From NCBI RefSeq assembly GCF_026013415.1, contig NZ_JAPDOK010000003.1:248001-312000 (forward strand): 64,000 bases of DNA, given 5' to 3'. Positions 9,876-18,912 of the stretch are shown piece by piece. Source of the DNA: Sphingomonas caeni. GTDB taxonomy: Bacteria > Pseudomonadota > Alphaproteobacteria > Sphingomonadales > Sphingomonadaceae. Under the pieces are notes generated by a model. That model was not told the DNA's origin, ran no database searches, and was given only the letters and a program-made list of their open reading frames with translations. How positions within the stretch are numbered: position 1 is the first letter of the stretch; each line of letters opens with the position of its first letter. The position numbers were made by a program, and so were the translations under genes.

Positions 9876-11135
9876 ATGGCGAAGGCGGCACCGGAAGGTC
9901 TCATCACCGCGCTCGACGTGGGATCGTCGAAGGTCTCGGCGCTGATCGCGCAGCGCATGGACGATGGCTCGCTCGTCGTGCTCGGCACCGGCCAGCGCGA
10001 GAGCCGCGGGGTCAAGCGCGGCTATGTGGCCGACATGGCTTCGACCGAGCTGGCGATCCGCGAGGCGGTCGAGCAGGCCGAGCGCATCGCCGGGACCAAT
10101 ATCGAGAATGTCTGGGTCAGCTTCTCCGCCGGGGGTCTCGTCTCGGACGTGGTCAAGCTCGAGGCCGATCTGGGCGGGCACCGGGTCGAGCAGAGCGACA
10201 TCGACGACCTGCTCAAGGCCGGCCGTGACGCGCTCAATCCCGCGGGCAAGATGGTGCTCCACGCCCAGCCGACCTGCTACACGCTCGACGGGCTCGAAGG
10301 CGTCAAGAAGCCGCTCGGACTCCATGCCGACCGGCTGGGTGTCGATATCCATGTCGTCGCGACCGAGGGCTCGCCGGTGCGCAACCTCGATCTGTGCGTC
10401 CGCTCGGCGCATCTCGAGGTCCGCTCGATCATCGCCGCCCCGGTCGCCACCGGGCTCGCCTGCCTGAGCGAGGAGGAGCGCGAGATCGGCGTCGCGCTCG
10501 TCGAGATCGGCGCGGGTGTGACCAATGTCAGCGTGTTCGCGGGCGGCGTGCTCGCGGGGCTCGCCTCGATCCCGATGGGCTCGGCCGACATCACCGACGA
10601 TATCGCCTCCGCCTTCGGCACCGCGCGCAACTGGGCCGAGCGGACGAAATGCTTCCACGGCTCGGCCAACATATCCCCGCGCGACAATCACGACATGATC
10701 GATGTCGTCGCGGCTACCCCCGACGAGGGCGCCGAGGGCCAGCGCATCACCAAGGCGCAGCTGATCGCGGTGATCCGCCAGCGGCTCGAACGACTCATGG
10801 CTGAGATCCAGAAGGAGCTGAAGCGGCTCGGCTTCACCGATCCGGTCGGCCGCCAGATTGTCCTCACCGGTGGCGGCGCCGAACTCAAGGGCATCGCCGA
10901 CTATGCCCAGCAATTGCTCGGCAGCGCGGTAAAAGTGGGCCGTCCCAAGGGCTTGGTCGCGCTCCCCGAGGCGCATAGCGGCCCCGCCTTCTCGACCCTC
11001 GCCGGCCTCGCGCGCTTCGCCGCGGCCGACCCGATCGACCTGCGCGCGCTCGAGCCGCAGCATCAGCTCGTCACGCGTGCGTCTCCGCGTGCCGTGCTGG
11101 GGCGCCTGATGGCCGCATTCCGATCGAATTATTAA
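9876..11135 (+). CDS. ftsA: FtsA, actin-like divisome anchor
   Basis: Actin-family ATPase that tethers FtsZ filaments to the membrane; 419 residues, the usual length. Seen: the phosphate-1 motif ALDVGSSKVSALIA at residues 9-22, the phosphate-2 region IGAGVTNVSVFAGG, the adenosine motif VLTGGGAELKGI, and a C-terminal tail ending VLGRLMAAFRSNY that would be the amphipathic membrane-targeting helix. The ATG is five bases after the ftsQ stop. It is followed by a 117-base spacer before ftsZ. Confidence 0.97.
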   Translation: MAKAAPEGLITALDVGSSKVSALIAQRMDDGSLVVLGTGQRESRGVKRGYVADMASTELAIREAVEQAERIAGTNIENVWVSFSAGGLVSDVVKLEADLGGHRVEQSDIDDLLKAGRDALNPAGKMVLHAQPTCYTLDGLEGVKKPLGLHADRLGVDIHVVATEGSPVRNLDLCVRSAHLEVRSIIAAPVATGLACLSEEEREIGVALVEIGAGVTNVSVFAGGVLAGLASIPMGSADITDDIASAFGTARNWAERTKCFHGSANISPRDNHDMIDVVAATPDEGAEGQRITKAQLIAVIRQRLERLMAEIQKELKRLGFTDPVGRQIVLTGGGAELKGIADYAQQLLGSAVKVGRPKGLVALPEAHSGPAFSTLAGLARFAAADPIDLRALEPQHQLVTRASPRAVLGRLMAAFRSNY

Positions 11136-11252
11136 AAGAAACCCGTGGATATTGTAGTTTTCCGGCTAGAGTCACCACAATGGATGGTGCAGAAAGATTT
11201 CTGAAATAAAACGTGGTCCGCCTTGCCGCGGGCGCACGAGGGAGACCAGGCA
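11136..11252 (+). promoter_or_regulatory. ftsA-ftsZ spacer, probable separate ftsZ promoter/leader
   Basis: The only sizeable gap inside the dcw cluster. Its first 80 bases are clearly more AT-rich than the genes around it. It contains a GAGTC at 11169-11173, which fits the GANTC target of the alphaproteobacterial methylase CcrM, and a GGGAGACC ribosome-binding site at 11240-11247 ahead of the ftsZ ATG. I cannot identify convincing -35/-10 boxes. That ftsZ has its own promoter here is inference from the spacing and base composition. Confidence 0.45.
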
Positions 11253-12803
11253 ATGAGTATCGATTTCCTGCCCACCGAGGTGGATGACCTCACTCCGAAG
11301 ATCACCGTCATCGGTGTCGGCGGGGCGGGCGGCAACGCGATCGCGAACATGATCCGCGCCGATGTGCAGGGCGTGGAGTTCCTCGTCGCCAACACCGACT
11401 CGCAGGCGCTCAAACAGTCCACGGCGGCGCATCGCATCCAGCTCGGCGCGAAGATCACGCAGGGGCTCGGCGCGGGCTCGCGGCCCGAGATCGGGCGCGC
11501 GGCGGCCGAGGAGACGATCGAGAGCGTCCAGCAGGCGCTCCAGGGCGTCCACATGGTCTTCCTCGCGGCCGGCATGGGCGGCGGCACCGGCACCGGCGCC
11601 GCGCCCGTCATCGCCAAGGCGGCGCGCGACATGGGCATCCTGACGGTGGGCGTGGTCACCAAGCCCTTCGCCTTCGAGGGCAAGCGCCGCGCGCAGAGCG
11701 CCGAGGCGGGCATCGAGGAGCTTCAGAAATATGTCGACACGCTCATCGTCATCCCGAACCAGAACCTGTTCCTGATCGCCAACGCCAACACGACCTTCAA
11801 GGAAGCCTTCGAGCTGGCCGACGAAGTGCTCCAGCAGGGCGTGCGCGGCATTACCGACCTGATGGTGATGCCCGGCCTGATCAACCTCGACTTCGCCGAT
11901 ATCCGCGCCGTGATGCAGGAAATGGGCAAGGCGATGATGGGCACGGGCGAGGCCGCGGGCGACGACCGCGCGCTGGTCGCCGCACAGAAGGCGATCGCCA
12001 ATCCGCTGCTCGACGGCGTGAGCATGAATGGCGCCAAGGGCGTGATCGTCTCGATCACCGGCGGCGAGGACATGCGCCTGCTCGAGGTCGATGAGGCCGC
12101 GAACCATATCCGCGAGCTGGTCGATCCCGACGCCAACATCATCTGGGGTTCGGCGTTCAACCCCGAGCTGGAAGGCAAGATCCGCGTCTCGGTCGTCGCG
12201 ACCGGCATCGATGCGGACGCACAGGCGGCCGCGGCCCCGGTCGAGGCACCGCGCGTCTTCTCCTTCGCCACCCCGCGCCGTCCGGCCGCCGAGGCGCCCG
12301 CGCCGGTGGAAACCGAATTCGCGCCGGTTCCGGAGCCGATGCCCGAACCCGGCTTCTCGCAGCCCGAGCCGATCGCGTTCGATGACGAGCCCGAAGCCGA
12401 GGTCGCGGCGCCCGCGATCCCCGAGCCCTATGAGCCCGAGGCGGAAGCCGAGCCCGAGGCCGAAGCGGCGCCCGCGCCGATTCCGCTCTCCTTCGGCGAC
12501 GAGCCCGAGGATGAGGACGAGCTGGTGCTCGGTTCCGAGAGCGAAGTCGCGGAAGAAGCGCCCGAGAGCGGGGACGAGCCGGCCGATGAGGGCCGCCCGC
12601 CCGAATTCGGCAGCCGCCGCCGCTGGCTGACCTCCGAGCCCGAGGAAGCCCCCGCGCCCGAGGCCAAGCCGGCCAAGAAAGCGGGCGGGACCTTGTTCGA
12701 GCGCATGGCCTCGGCCTCGCGTGGCGGCAACAAGTCGTCGGACGATGACGACAAGGATCCGCTCGACATCCCGCGCTTCCTGCGCAGCCAGAACAACCAG
12801 TAA
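11253..12803 (+). CDS. ftsZ: FtsZ, tubulin-like division GTPase
   Basis: Polymerising GTPase that forms the Z-ring; 516 residues. The start at 11253 follows a good Shine-Dalgarno and precedes [21 protein letters not shown]; the frame is open ten codons further up without support. The tubulin signature GGGTGTG is residues 109-115, after [11 protein letters not shown], and NLDFADI closes the GTPase domain. From about residue 325 there is a long, acidic, Pro/Ala/Glu-rich linker of about 150 residues, ending in the conserved C-terminal peptide [10 protein letters not shown] that binds FtsA and other partners. The long linker is typical of alphaproteobacteria. Confidence 0.98.
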   Translation: MSIDFLPTEVDDLTPKITVIGVGGAGGNAIANMIRADVQGVEFLVANTDSQALKQSTAAHRIQLGAKITQGLGAGSRPEIGRAAAEETIESVQQALQGVHMVFLAAGMGGGTGTGAAPVIAKAARDMGILTVGVVTKPFAFEGKRRAQSAEAGIEELQKYVDTLIVIPNQNLFLIANANTTFKEAFELADEVLQQGVRGITDLMVMPGLINLDFADIRAVMQEMGKAMMGTGEAAGDDRALVAAQKAIANPLLDGVSMNGAKGVIVSITGGEDMRLLEVDEAANHIRELVDPDANIIWGSAFNPELEGKIRVSVVATGIDADAQAAAAPVEAPRVFSFATPRRPAAEAPAPVETEFAPVPEPMPEPGFSQPEPIAFDDEPEAEVAAPAIPEPYEPEAEAEPEAEAAPAPIPLSFGDEPEDEDELVLGSESEVAEEAPESGDEPADEGRPPEFGSRRRWLTSEPEEAPAPEAKPAKKAGGTLFERMASASRGGNKSSDDDDKDPLDIPRFLRSQNNQ

Positions 12804-12822
12804 CAACTGCTTCATTTTGGCG

Positions 12823-12854
12823 CTCCCGCGGCTCGCCCTGGCGAGCCGCGGGAG
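12823..12854 (+). terminator. Strong hairpin after ftsZ
   Basis: Perfect 14-bp inverted repeat (12823-12836 with 12841-12854, four-base loop) 20 bases after the ftsZ stop. The stem is almost all G-C. There is no clear T-run after it, so it is either a terminator of the T-poor kind or an mRNA-stabilising end for the very abundant ftsZ message. Confidence 0.65.
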
Positions 12855-12901
12855 TGTGTCATTCGGCGTTCAGGGTTAGACAGGCTAACGCTGGGGGACG
12901 C

Positions 12902-14674
12902 ATGAACCGGATTCGCTTTCAAACACCCGCGCTACTGGCGCTTGCCGTGGCTTCGCTGGGGGGCGCCCCCGCCTTCGCGCAGACCGACCCGACCGCCGCC
13001 ACCCAGGGTGCGCCGGTCCCGATGCCGCCGCCGACCAATCCCGATGCCGATCTGCTGGCGAGCGAGATGCGATTCCTCACGCAAAACCCGCGCGATCTCC
13101 GGGCCTTGCTCTCCGCCGCCGCGATCAGCACCCGGCTCGGCGACACCTCGGCGGCGATGGCATTCTATGCCCGCGCCGAGAAGATCGATCCCGAGAATCC
13201 GCGGATCATGGCGGGCCGCGCGCAGGTGCTGGTGCGGATGGAGCGGCCCGGCGAGGCGCTGCGGCTGTTCCAGACCGCCGAGCAGCGCGGGTTGCCGATG
13301 GGCGAATATCTGGTCGATCGCGGGCTCGCCTATGACCTGCTCGGCGCGCCGCAGCTCGCCCAGCGCGATTACCGCGCGGCACTCCAGCGCGACCGCGACG
13401 ACGAGACGGTGCGCCGCCTCGCGCTCTCGCTCGGGATCACCGGCAAATATGACGAGGCGATGCGCGAGCTCGATCCGTTGCTCCGCCGCAGCGACCGCGC
13501 CGCGTGGCGCGCACGCGCCTTCATCCTTGCGATGCAGGGCGATTTCGAGGGCGCCCAGCGGATCGCGCAGAGCATGATGCCGGGCAATATGGGCGCGGCG
13601 CTCGGGCCATTCTTCCGCCGCCTGCCGGGGCTGTCGGTCGCGGACAAGGCGTTTGCGGTGCATTTCGGCGAGCTTTCGCCCACCCCCGGGCGCCGCGCCG
13701 ACCTGCAACTCGCGCCGCAGCTGCCGCCCTATGTCCCCGAACGCGGGCCGCCGCCCGTCGCCGCGGCGGCGGTTGCGGCCCCGACGCCTCCGCCCGCGCC
13801 CGCGCCGGCACGCAGCCGGCGAGGGCGGCGCGACCAGCCCGTTCAGGTCGCCGCTGTCGCGCCCGTCGCCGCGCGCCCGGTTCCGCGGCCCGAGGAAGTC
13901 AATCCGCTGCCCCCGCCGCCGCAATACCAGGCGCCGCTGGTCCAGCCGCTCCCGATCGCTACCCCCGCGCCGACACCGCCGCCCACGCCCACGCCCACGC
14001 CCACGCCCGCGCCAGTCCAGGTCGCCGTCGCCGCGCCCACGCCCGCGCTGCCGACGATGCGCCGCGTCCCCGGGCAGCGCGGCGTGCCCGCCACCGGCAC
14101 CGGCTATGGCCTCGGCGCCGATGTCGCTCCCGAGGCCCGACGTCCGTCTCCGCCGGGACCGGCCAGGCCAGGCGAGGATAATGGCGTGCTCGACAATATC
14201 GTCGGCGGGATCACCGTCCCGCCCGAGGAGCTCGCCGCGTTCGAGATGCCCGACGACGAGCCCGAGGCGCCGATCCCGGTCCGGGCCAGGCCCGCGCTCG
14301 CGCCCGCGCCCGCGCCCGCACCGTCGCGAGCCGCGCCCGCCACGGCCAAGCCCGCCGCAACGCCTCCGGCTCGCCGCGCCGAACCCAAGCCGCCCCCCGA
14401 GCCCAAGCGCTTCTGGGTCCAGGTCGGCATCGGCGCCGACGAGCGCCGCCTCCCCGACACCTGGCGCAAGCTGCTCAAACAGGCCCCCGCCGCCTTTCGC
14501 GGCCGCAGCGCCTGGTGGACCCCGCTCCGCGCCACCAACCGCCTCCTCACCGGCCCGTTCAAGACCGCGGCCGAGGCGCAGGCTTTCGTCAACACGCTCG
14601 GCAAGGCGGGGATTGACGCCTATGCCTTCACCAGCGATGCGGGCCAGAAGGTGAATCGTTTGGAGGTGAAGTGA
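12902..14674 (+). CDS. Secreted TPR protein with C-terminal SPOR domain
   Basis: 590 residues starting at ATG 12902, preceded by GGGGGAC. The first 26 residues form a signal peptide ending in APAFAQ. Residues 50-270 are helical repeats of TPR type ([26 protein letters not shown] and following repeats). Then comes a long proline-rich, low-complexity region with PT tandem repeats, and residues 500-590 look like an SPOR domain ([20 protein letters not shown] ... [19 protein letters not shown]). SPOR domains bind denuded glycan strands at septa, so with its place after ftsZ a periplasmic role at the division site is a fair inference. Its stop overlaps the next gene (GTGA). Confidence 0.85.
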   Translation: MNRIRFQTPALLALAVASLGGAPAFAQTDPTAATQGAPVPMPPPTNPDADLLASEMRFLTQNPRDLRALLSAAAISTRLGDTSAAMAFYARAEKIDPENPRIMAGRAQVLVRMERPGEALRLFQTAEQRGLPMGEYLVDRGLAYDLLGAPQLAQRDYRAALQRDRDDETVRRLALSLGITGKYDEAMRELDPLLRRSDRAAWRARAFILAMQGDFEGAQRIAQSMMPGNMGAALGPFFRRLPGLSVADKAFAVHFGELSPTPGRRADLQLAPQLPPYVPERGPPPVAAAAVAAPTPPPAPAPARSRRGRRDQPVQVAAVAPVAARPVPRPEEVNPLPPPPQYQAPLVQPLPIATPAPTPPPTPTPTPTPAPVQVAVAAPTPALPTMRRVPGQRGVPATGTGYGLGADVAPEARRPSPPGPARPGEDNGVLDNIVGGITVPPEELAAFEMPDDEPEAPIPVRARPALAPAPAPAPSRAAPATAKPAATPPARRAEPKPPPEPKRFWVQVGIGADERRLPDTWRKLLKQAPAAFRGRSAWWTPLRATNRLLTGPFKTAAEAQAFVNTLGKAGIDAYAFTSDAGQKVNRLEVK

Positions 14675-15840
14675 CGGACAAGGCTTCCTGGGCATCGACT
14701 CCCGAAGCCAGCCGTGGCCGCCTCCACGAAGAACGTGCCGCGACCGTTCGCGGCGGGTCGCGTGATGCCTTTCAGCGCGATCGCGACCGGATCATCCATT
14801 CGACCGGCTTCCGCCGCCTGCGCTCCAAGACCCAGGTCTTCATGGCCCCGGACGGCGACCATTTCCGCGTCCGCCTGACCCACAGCCTCGAGGTCGCGCA
14901 GATCGGCCGAACGATCGCGCGGGCATTGGGCCTCAACGAGGATCTCACCGAAGCCCTTTGCCTCGCGCACGACATCGGCCATCCCCCCTTCGGCCATGCC
15001 GGCGAGGATGCGCTGGAGGCGGCGCTGGAGGGGCTGGGGGGCTTCGATCATAACGGCCATACGCTGCGCACGCTGATGCTGCTCGAGCGCCCCTATCCCG
15101 GCTGGGACGGGCTCAACCTGACCTGGGATACGCTCGAAGGCCTTGCCAAGCATAACGGCCCGGTCGCCGATCCCGAATGGGCGCTGGCCGAATCGGACGC
15201 GGCCTTTCCGCTCGCGCTCGGTTCCTGGCCCTCGCTCGAAGCGCAGGTCGCCGCGCTCGCCGACGATATCGCCTATGACAATCACGACATCGACGATGGC
15301 CTGCGCGCGGGGCTGCTGAGCCTCGATCAGCTGCTCGCGGTGCCGATGATCGAGGCGGGGTGGCGCAAGGTCGAGGCGCGCTTCCCCGGAGTCTCGCGCA
15401 AGCGGCTGATCGGCGAGCTGATCCGCGCGCAGATCGGGACGATGGTCAACGACCTGATCGAGACTACCCGTGCCAGGGTTGCCGCCGCGCGGGTCCGGTC
15501 GGTCGATGACGTCCGTGCCGCGGGCGAAGCGCTGGCCGGCTTCTCGCCCGAGATGCGCGATGCCGAACGCGGGTTGAAGCGCTTCATGTACGCCAATCTC
15601 TATCACCACCCCAGCCAGCTCGATGCGGCCCGCGCCGCGCACGGCGTGGTCGCGGGGCTCTTCGCCGCCTATGCCGCCGACCCCATGCTGATGCCCGAGG
15701 AGTGGCGGGAGGCGCTCCCTGCCGAAGAACCGCGGCGGAGCCGCCACATCGCCGACTTCATCGCCGGCATGACCGACCGCTACGCGATCCGCTCCTACGA
15801 ACGGGTCGTCGGCCCGGTCGATCTGCCCGAAGGCTTCTGA
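14671..15840 (+). CDS. dgt: dGTPase-like HD-domain deoxynucleotide triphosphohydrolase
   Basis: 389-residue HD-superfamily protein of the dGTP triphosphohydrolase-like family, which hydrolyses dNTPs to nucleoside and triphosphate. Metal ligands are visible: [10 protein letters not shown] with His71, then [17 protein letters not shown] with His100-Asp101, and a later [13 protein letters not shown]. The opening [26 protein letters not shown] block (here [16 protein letters not shown]) is also a family signature. The GTG start overlaps the previous stop. Substrate choice within dNTPs cannot be read from sequence. Confidence 0.92.
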   Translation: MTDKASWASTPEASRGRLHEERAATVRGGSRDAFQRDRDRIIHSTGFRRLRSKTQVFMAPDGDHFRVRLTHSLEVAQIGRTIARALGLNEDLTEALCLAHDIGHPPFGHAGEDALEAALEGLGGFDHNGHTLRTLMLLERPYPGWDGLNLTWDTLEGLAKHNGPVADPEWALAESDAAFPLALGSWPSLEAQVAALADDIAYDNHDIDDGLRAGLLSLDQLLAVPMIEAGWRKVEARFPGVSRKRLIGELIRAQIGTMVNDLIETTRARVAAARVRSVDDVRAAGEALAGFSPEMRDAERGLKRFMYANLYHHPSQLDAARAAHGVVAGLFAAYAADPMLMPEEWREALPAEEPRRSRHIADFIAGMTDRYAIRSYERVVGPVDLPEGF

Positions 15841-15933
15841 CGGAGCGTTGCCCGCGCGCGGCCAACGGTGCGCCTGACATAGTTTTGCGACAGGCTGGGC
15901 GTAGTCCGGTGCCAGTCGCAAGGGGACTCGGTC

Positions 15934-17442
15934 ATGTCCGACGCCAGCACCGCGCTAAACCGCTTCGGACTCGGCGCGCGTCCCGGCGAGACCGGGATCG
16001 ACGCGCGCCGCTGGCTGCTCGGCCAGCTCGACCGCTTCGATGCCGCGCCCGCGGTCATCGCCGCGCTCCCCACCACCCGCGCCATTTCCGAAGACCTCGC
16101 CACCTATCTGGTCGATCTCCGCGAGGCCCAGCGCGAACGCCGGGGCGGCGATAACCGCCCGGCCGGCTACACCCAACCCCGCATGAGCGACGAAGCGATG
16201 ATGGGCGACGCCGCGATGCAGCCCGCCCAGGGGCAGGAAGACCCCCGCGATCCCGTCGCCCAGGCGCGCCGCTTCGCGCGCCAGCAGGGCCGCGACATCT
16301 ATTCGGGCGCAGTCAACGCCCGCGCGCTCACCGCGATCAACACCGCCTCGCCCTTCATCGAGCGCCTCGTCCATTTCTGGGCGAACCATTTTGCGGTCTC
16401 GATCGACAAATTCATCATCGTCGGTCTCGCCGGTCAGCTCGAATTCGATGCGATCCGCCCCAATGTGCTCGGCAGCTTCCGCGACATGCTCTTCGCGGTC
16501 GAACGCCATCCGGCGATGCTGCTCTATCTCGATCAGGCCAATTCGATCGGGCCCAAAAGCCCGGCGGGCCAGTTTCTCGCACAGCGCCCGCGCATGAATG
16601 CCCAGCGTGGTGGCCTAAACGAGAATCTGGCCCGCGAAATCCTCGAGCTCCACACGCTCGGCGTCCGCACCGGCTATACCCAGGCCGACGTCACCGAATT
16701 CGCCCGCGCGATGACCGGCTGGACGGTCGCCGGGCTCGTGCGCGGGCAGCAGTCGCGGCGCATGGGCGTGACCGGCAATCCTGGCGACTTCGCCTTCGCC
16801 GATCGCCTCCACGAACCCGGCACGCGGACGATCCTGGGCAAGAGCTGGCCGCAGCAAGGCTATGCCCAGGCGGCTGCGGTGCTCGACCATCTCGCCACCC
16901 ACCCCGCGACCGCGCGCCACATCGCCACCAAGCTCGCGCGCCACTTCGCGGGCGACGATCCGCCGCCTGCTCTGGTCGCCCGGCTCGAGAGAAATTTCCT
17001 CGAAACCGGCGGCAATCTGCCTGCGCTCTACCGTGTGCTGATCGACTCCCCCGAATGCTGGGCGCCGCAGCCGCTCAAGTTCAAGACGCCCTGGGAGTGG
17101 AGCATCGCGTGCCTGCGCGCGCTCGGCACCCGCGACCTGGAAAAATTCGCCGCGGTCGGGCTGATGAAGCAGCTCGGCCAGCCGATCTGGCAGTCCGGAT
17201 CGCCCGCGGGCTGGGACGATGTCGCCCCGGCATGGGCGGGGCCCGATGCGATCATGCGCCGGGTCGAGGCCGCCGAGCGGATCGCCGCACGGACGCGCGA
17301 TCAGGTCGATGCGCGCAGCCGCGCCGCCGAGATCTTCCCCGGCGCGCTCAGCGCCTCGACCGCGCAATCGATCGCGCGCGCCGAGAGCCCGGGGCAGGGC
17401 GTCGCGCTGATGCTGGTCTCGCCCGAAATGATGCGGAGATAG
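15934..17442 (+). CDS. DUF1800 family protein
   Basis: 502 residues. Matches the DUF1800 pattern as I know it: an N-terminal ALNRFGLGARPGE, a central ERLVHFWANHFAVS, RDMLFAVERHPAMLLYLDQ, NENLAREILELHTLGV and a C-terminal PLKFKTPWEW. No clear signal peptide. DUF1800 genes are regularly followed by a DUF1501 gene, as here with three bases between them, and the two products probably act together; the biochemical role is unknown to me. The upstream 93-base spacer has GGGGACTC ahead of the ATG. Confidence 0.88.
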   Translation: MSDASTALNRFGLGARPGETGIDARRWLLGQLDRFDAAPAVIAALPTTRAISEDLATYLVDLREAQRERRGGDNRPAGYTQPRMSDEAMMGDAAMQPAQGQEDPRDPVAQARRFARQQGRDIYSGAVNARALTAINTASPFIERLVHFWANHFAVSIDKFIIVGLAGQLEFDAIRPNVLGSFRDMLFAVERHPAMLLYLDQANSIGPKSPAGQFLAQRPRMNAQRGGLNENLAREILELHTLGVRTGYTQADVTEFARAMTGWTVAGLVRGQQSRRMGVTGNPGDFAFADRLHEPGTRTILGKSWPQQGYAQAAAVLDHLATHPATARHIATKLARHFAGDDPPPALVARLERNFLETGGNLPALYRVLIDSPECWAPQPLKFKTPWEWSIACLRALGTRDLEKFAAVGLMKQLGQPIWQSGSPAGWDDVAPAWAGPDAIMRRVEAAERIAARTRDQVDARSRAAEIFPGALSASTAQSIARAESPGQGVALMLVSPEMMRR

Positions 17443-17445
17443 GCC

Positions 17446-18600
17446 ATGATGAACCGCCGCAGCTTCGTCACCGCCGCCGGGATCACCCTCCTCGGCACCA
17501 GCCTCGGCGCGAAGATGGCGTTTGCCAGCGCCGCGACCGACCGGCGCTTCGTCTTCATCATCCAGCGCGGCGCCGCCGACGGGCTGGCGACGCTCGCGCC
17601 GGTCGGCGACCCCGCCTTCGCGGCTCAGCGCGGGCTCCTGGCGGAGGATTTCGCCGCCGCGCCCAAACTCGATTCGATGTTCGCGCTCCATCCTTCGCTC
17701 GCGAACGTCGCCGCGCTCCACGCCGCCAAACAGGCGTTGTTCGTCCACGCTATCGCCTCGCCCTATCGTGACCGTTCGCATTTCGACGGCCAGAACGTCC
17801 TCGAGACCGGCGGGAGCGCGGCCTACAGCCTCAAGGACGGCTGGCTGAACCGCATGCTCTCGCTGCTGCCGCCGGCCGAGGCCAAGGCGATCGCGATCGC
17901 CGCGACCATCCCGATGGCGCTGCGCGGCAGGATCGAGGTGGCGAGCTATGCGCCGACCGCGCTCCCCGATGCCTCGGACGACCTGATCGCGCGCGTCTCG
18001 ACCCTGTATCAGGACGACCCCCAGCTCCACGCCGCCTGGAAGCAGGCCACCTCGACGCGCATGCTCACGGGCGACATGGCCGCCGACAATGGCCGCAACG
18101 CCGCCGCCAACGGCGCGCTCGCGGCGAAACTCCTCGCCGCCGACAATGGCTCGCGGATCGCGATGATCGAGACCGGCGGCTGGGACACGCACGCCCAGCA
18201 GCGCGGCCGGCTCGCGGCCCAGCTGCGCGGGCTCGACGGGCTGATCGGGGCGCTGAAGGACGGGCTGGGCCCGCTCTGGGCGAACACGATGGTCGCGGTC
18301 GCCACCGAATTCGGACGGACGGTGAAGGTCAACGGGACCGGCGGCACCGATCACGGCACCGCGTCGATGGCGATGCTGCTGGGCGGCGCGGTCAATGGCG
18401 GGCGCGTGATCGCCGACTGGCCGGGGCTTGGCGACGCGGCGCTCTACGAAGGCCGAGATTTGAAGCCGACCACCGATCTCGACACCTTCATCGCCAGCGC
18501 GGCGGGCGGCCATTTCGGGATCGAGGGCAAGCGCGCGCTGACCACGCTCTTCCCCGAGACCCGCAGCGCCCGCACGATCGACGGGCTGGTGCGGGCATAA
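17446..18600 (+). CDS. DUF1501 family exported protein (Tat signal)
   Basis: 384 residues beginning with a twin-arginine signal, NRRSFVTAAG then a hydrophobic stretch to AFASA. The body has features of the DUF1501/alkaline-phosphatase-like fold: FVFIIQRGAADGL, YRDRSHFDGQNVLETG, ETGGWDTHAQQ and TEFGRTVKVNGTGGTDHG, the last three carrying Asp and His residues placed as metal ligands in sulfatase/phosphatase relatives. Partner of the DUF1800 gene upstream. ATG 17449 is an equally possible start. Substrate unknown. Tat export would fit folding with a metal cofactor before transport. Confidence 0.88.
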   Translation: MMNRRSFVTAAGITLLGTSLGAKMAFASAATDRRFVFIIQRGAADGLATLAPVGDPAFAAQRGLLAEDFAAAPKLDSMFALHPSLANVAALHAAKQALFVHAIASPYRDRSHFDGQNVLETGGSAAYSLKDGWLNRMLSLLPPAEAKAIAIAATIPMALRGRIEVASYAPTALPDASDDLIARVSTLYQDDPQLHAAWKQATSTRMLTGDMAADNGRNAAANGALAAKLLAADNGSRIAMIETGGWDTHAQQRGRLAAQLRGLDGLIGALKDGLGPLWANTMVAVATEFGRTVKVNGTGGTDHGTASMAMLLGGAVNGGRVIADWPGLGDAALYEGRDLKPTTDLDTFIASAAGGHFGIEGKRALTTLFPETRSARTIDGLVRA

Positions 18601-18772
18601 GGTCCCGCACTTCGCGGTCATTGATGACCTTTGCCCCAGGGAAAAGGTGCATCCTGATGGATTCACGGAGCGCCATGCGCAGATCGTTCGACAGGTTCAA
18701 AGAGCCCAGGCCGGATGCAAGCAGCCGAAATCCTACATTGCAAGCTTGGAGCGGAACGATTTCAATTTGGAT
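18601..18772 (+). other. Non-coding spacer, possible gene remnant
   Basis: First half of a 312-base gap without a supported gene. It is less GC-rich than its surroundings and an open frame starts at 18621 or 18624, reads about 50 codons and then runs into the palindromic repeat at 18773, where it ends. The predicted peptide matches nothing I recognise. A decayed small gene truncated by the repeat is possible; so is plain spacer. Confidence 0.3.
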
Positions 18773-18854
18773 CGTCATCCCGGCGAAAGCCGGGACCCAA
18801 GGTCATGAGCGATGTCCCATGTGGCTCTGAGTCCCGGCTTTCGCCGGGATGACG
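18773..18854 (+). repeat. Palindromic intergenic repeat with perfect 24-bp arms
   Basis: 18773-18796 and 18831-18854 are exact reverse complements (arm starts CGTCATCCCGGCGAAAGCCG), with a 34-base loop. Such GTCATCCCGGCGAAAGCCGGGA elements are familiar dispersed repeats in sphingomonads and other proteobacteria; translated they give the familiar VIPAKAGTQ artefact. It lies just upstream of argS and could form a strong stem in RNA. Confidence 0.88.
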
Positions 18855-18912
18855 AGTTGAGGTTGGGGTTCCGGTCCGCTAGAGGCGCGCTTCCCTTATC
18901 ATTGGAAGAGCC

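Noticed and set aside
12091..12630. A plus-strand Arg/Pro/Ser-rich frame inside ftsZ
   Set aside because: It is the shifted reading of the Glu/Pro/Ala-rich FtsZ linker; the composition follows from the repeat-like GCCCGAGGC codons, not from a gene.
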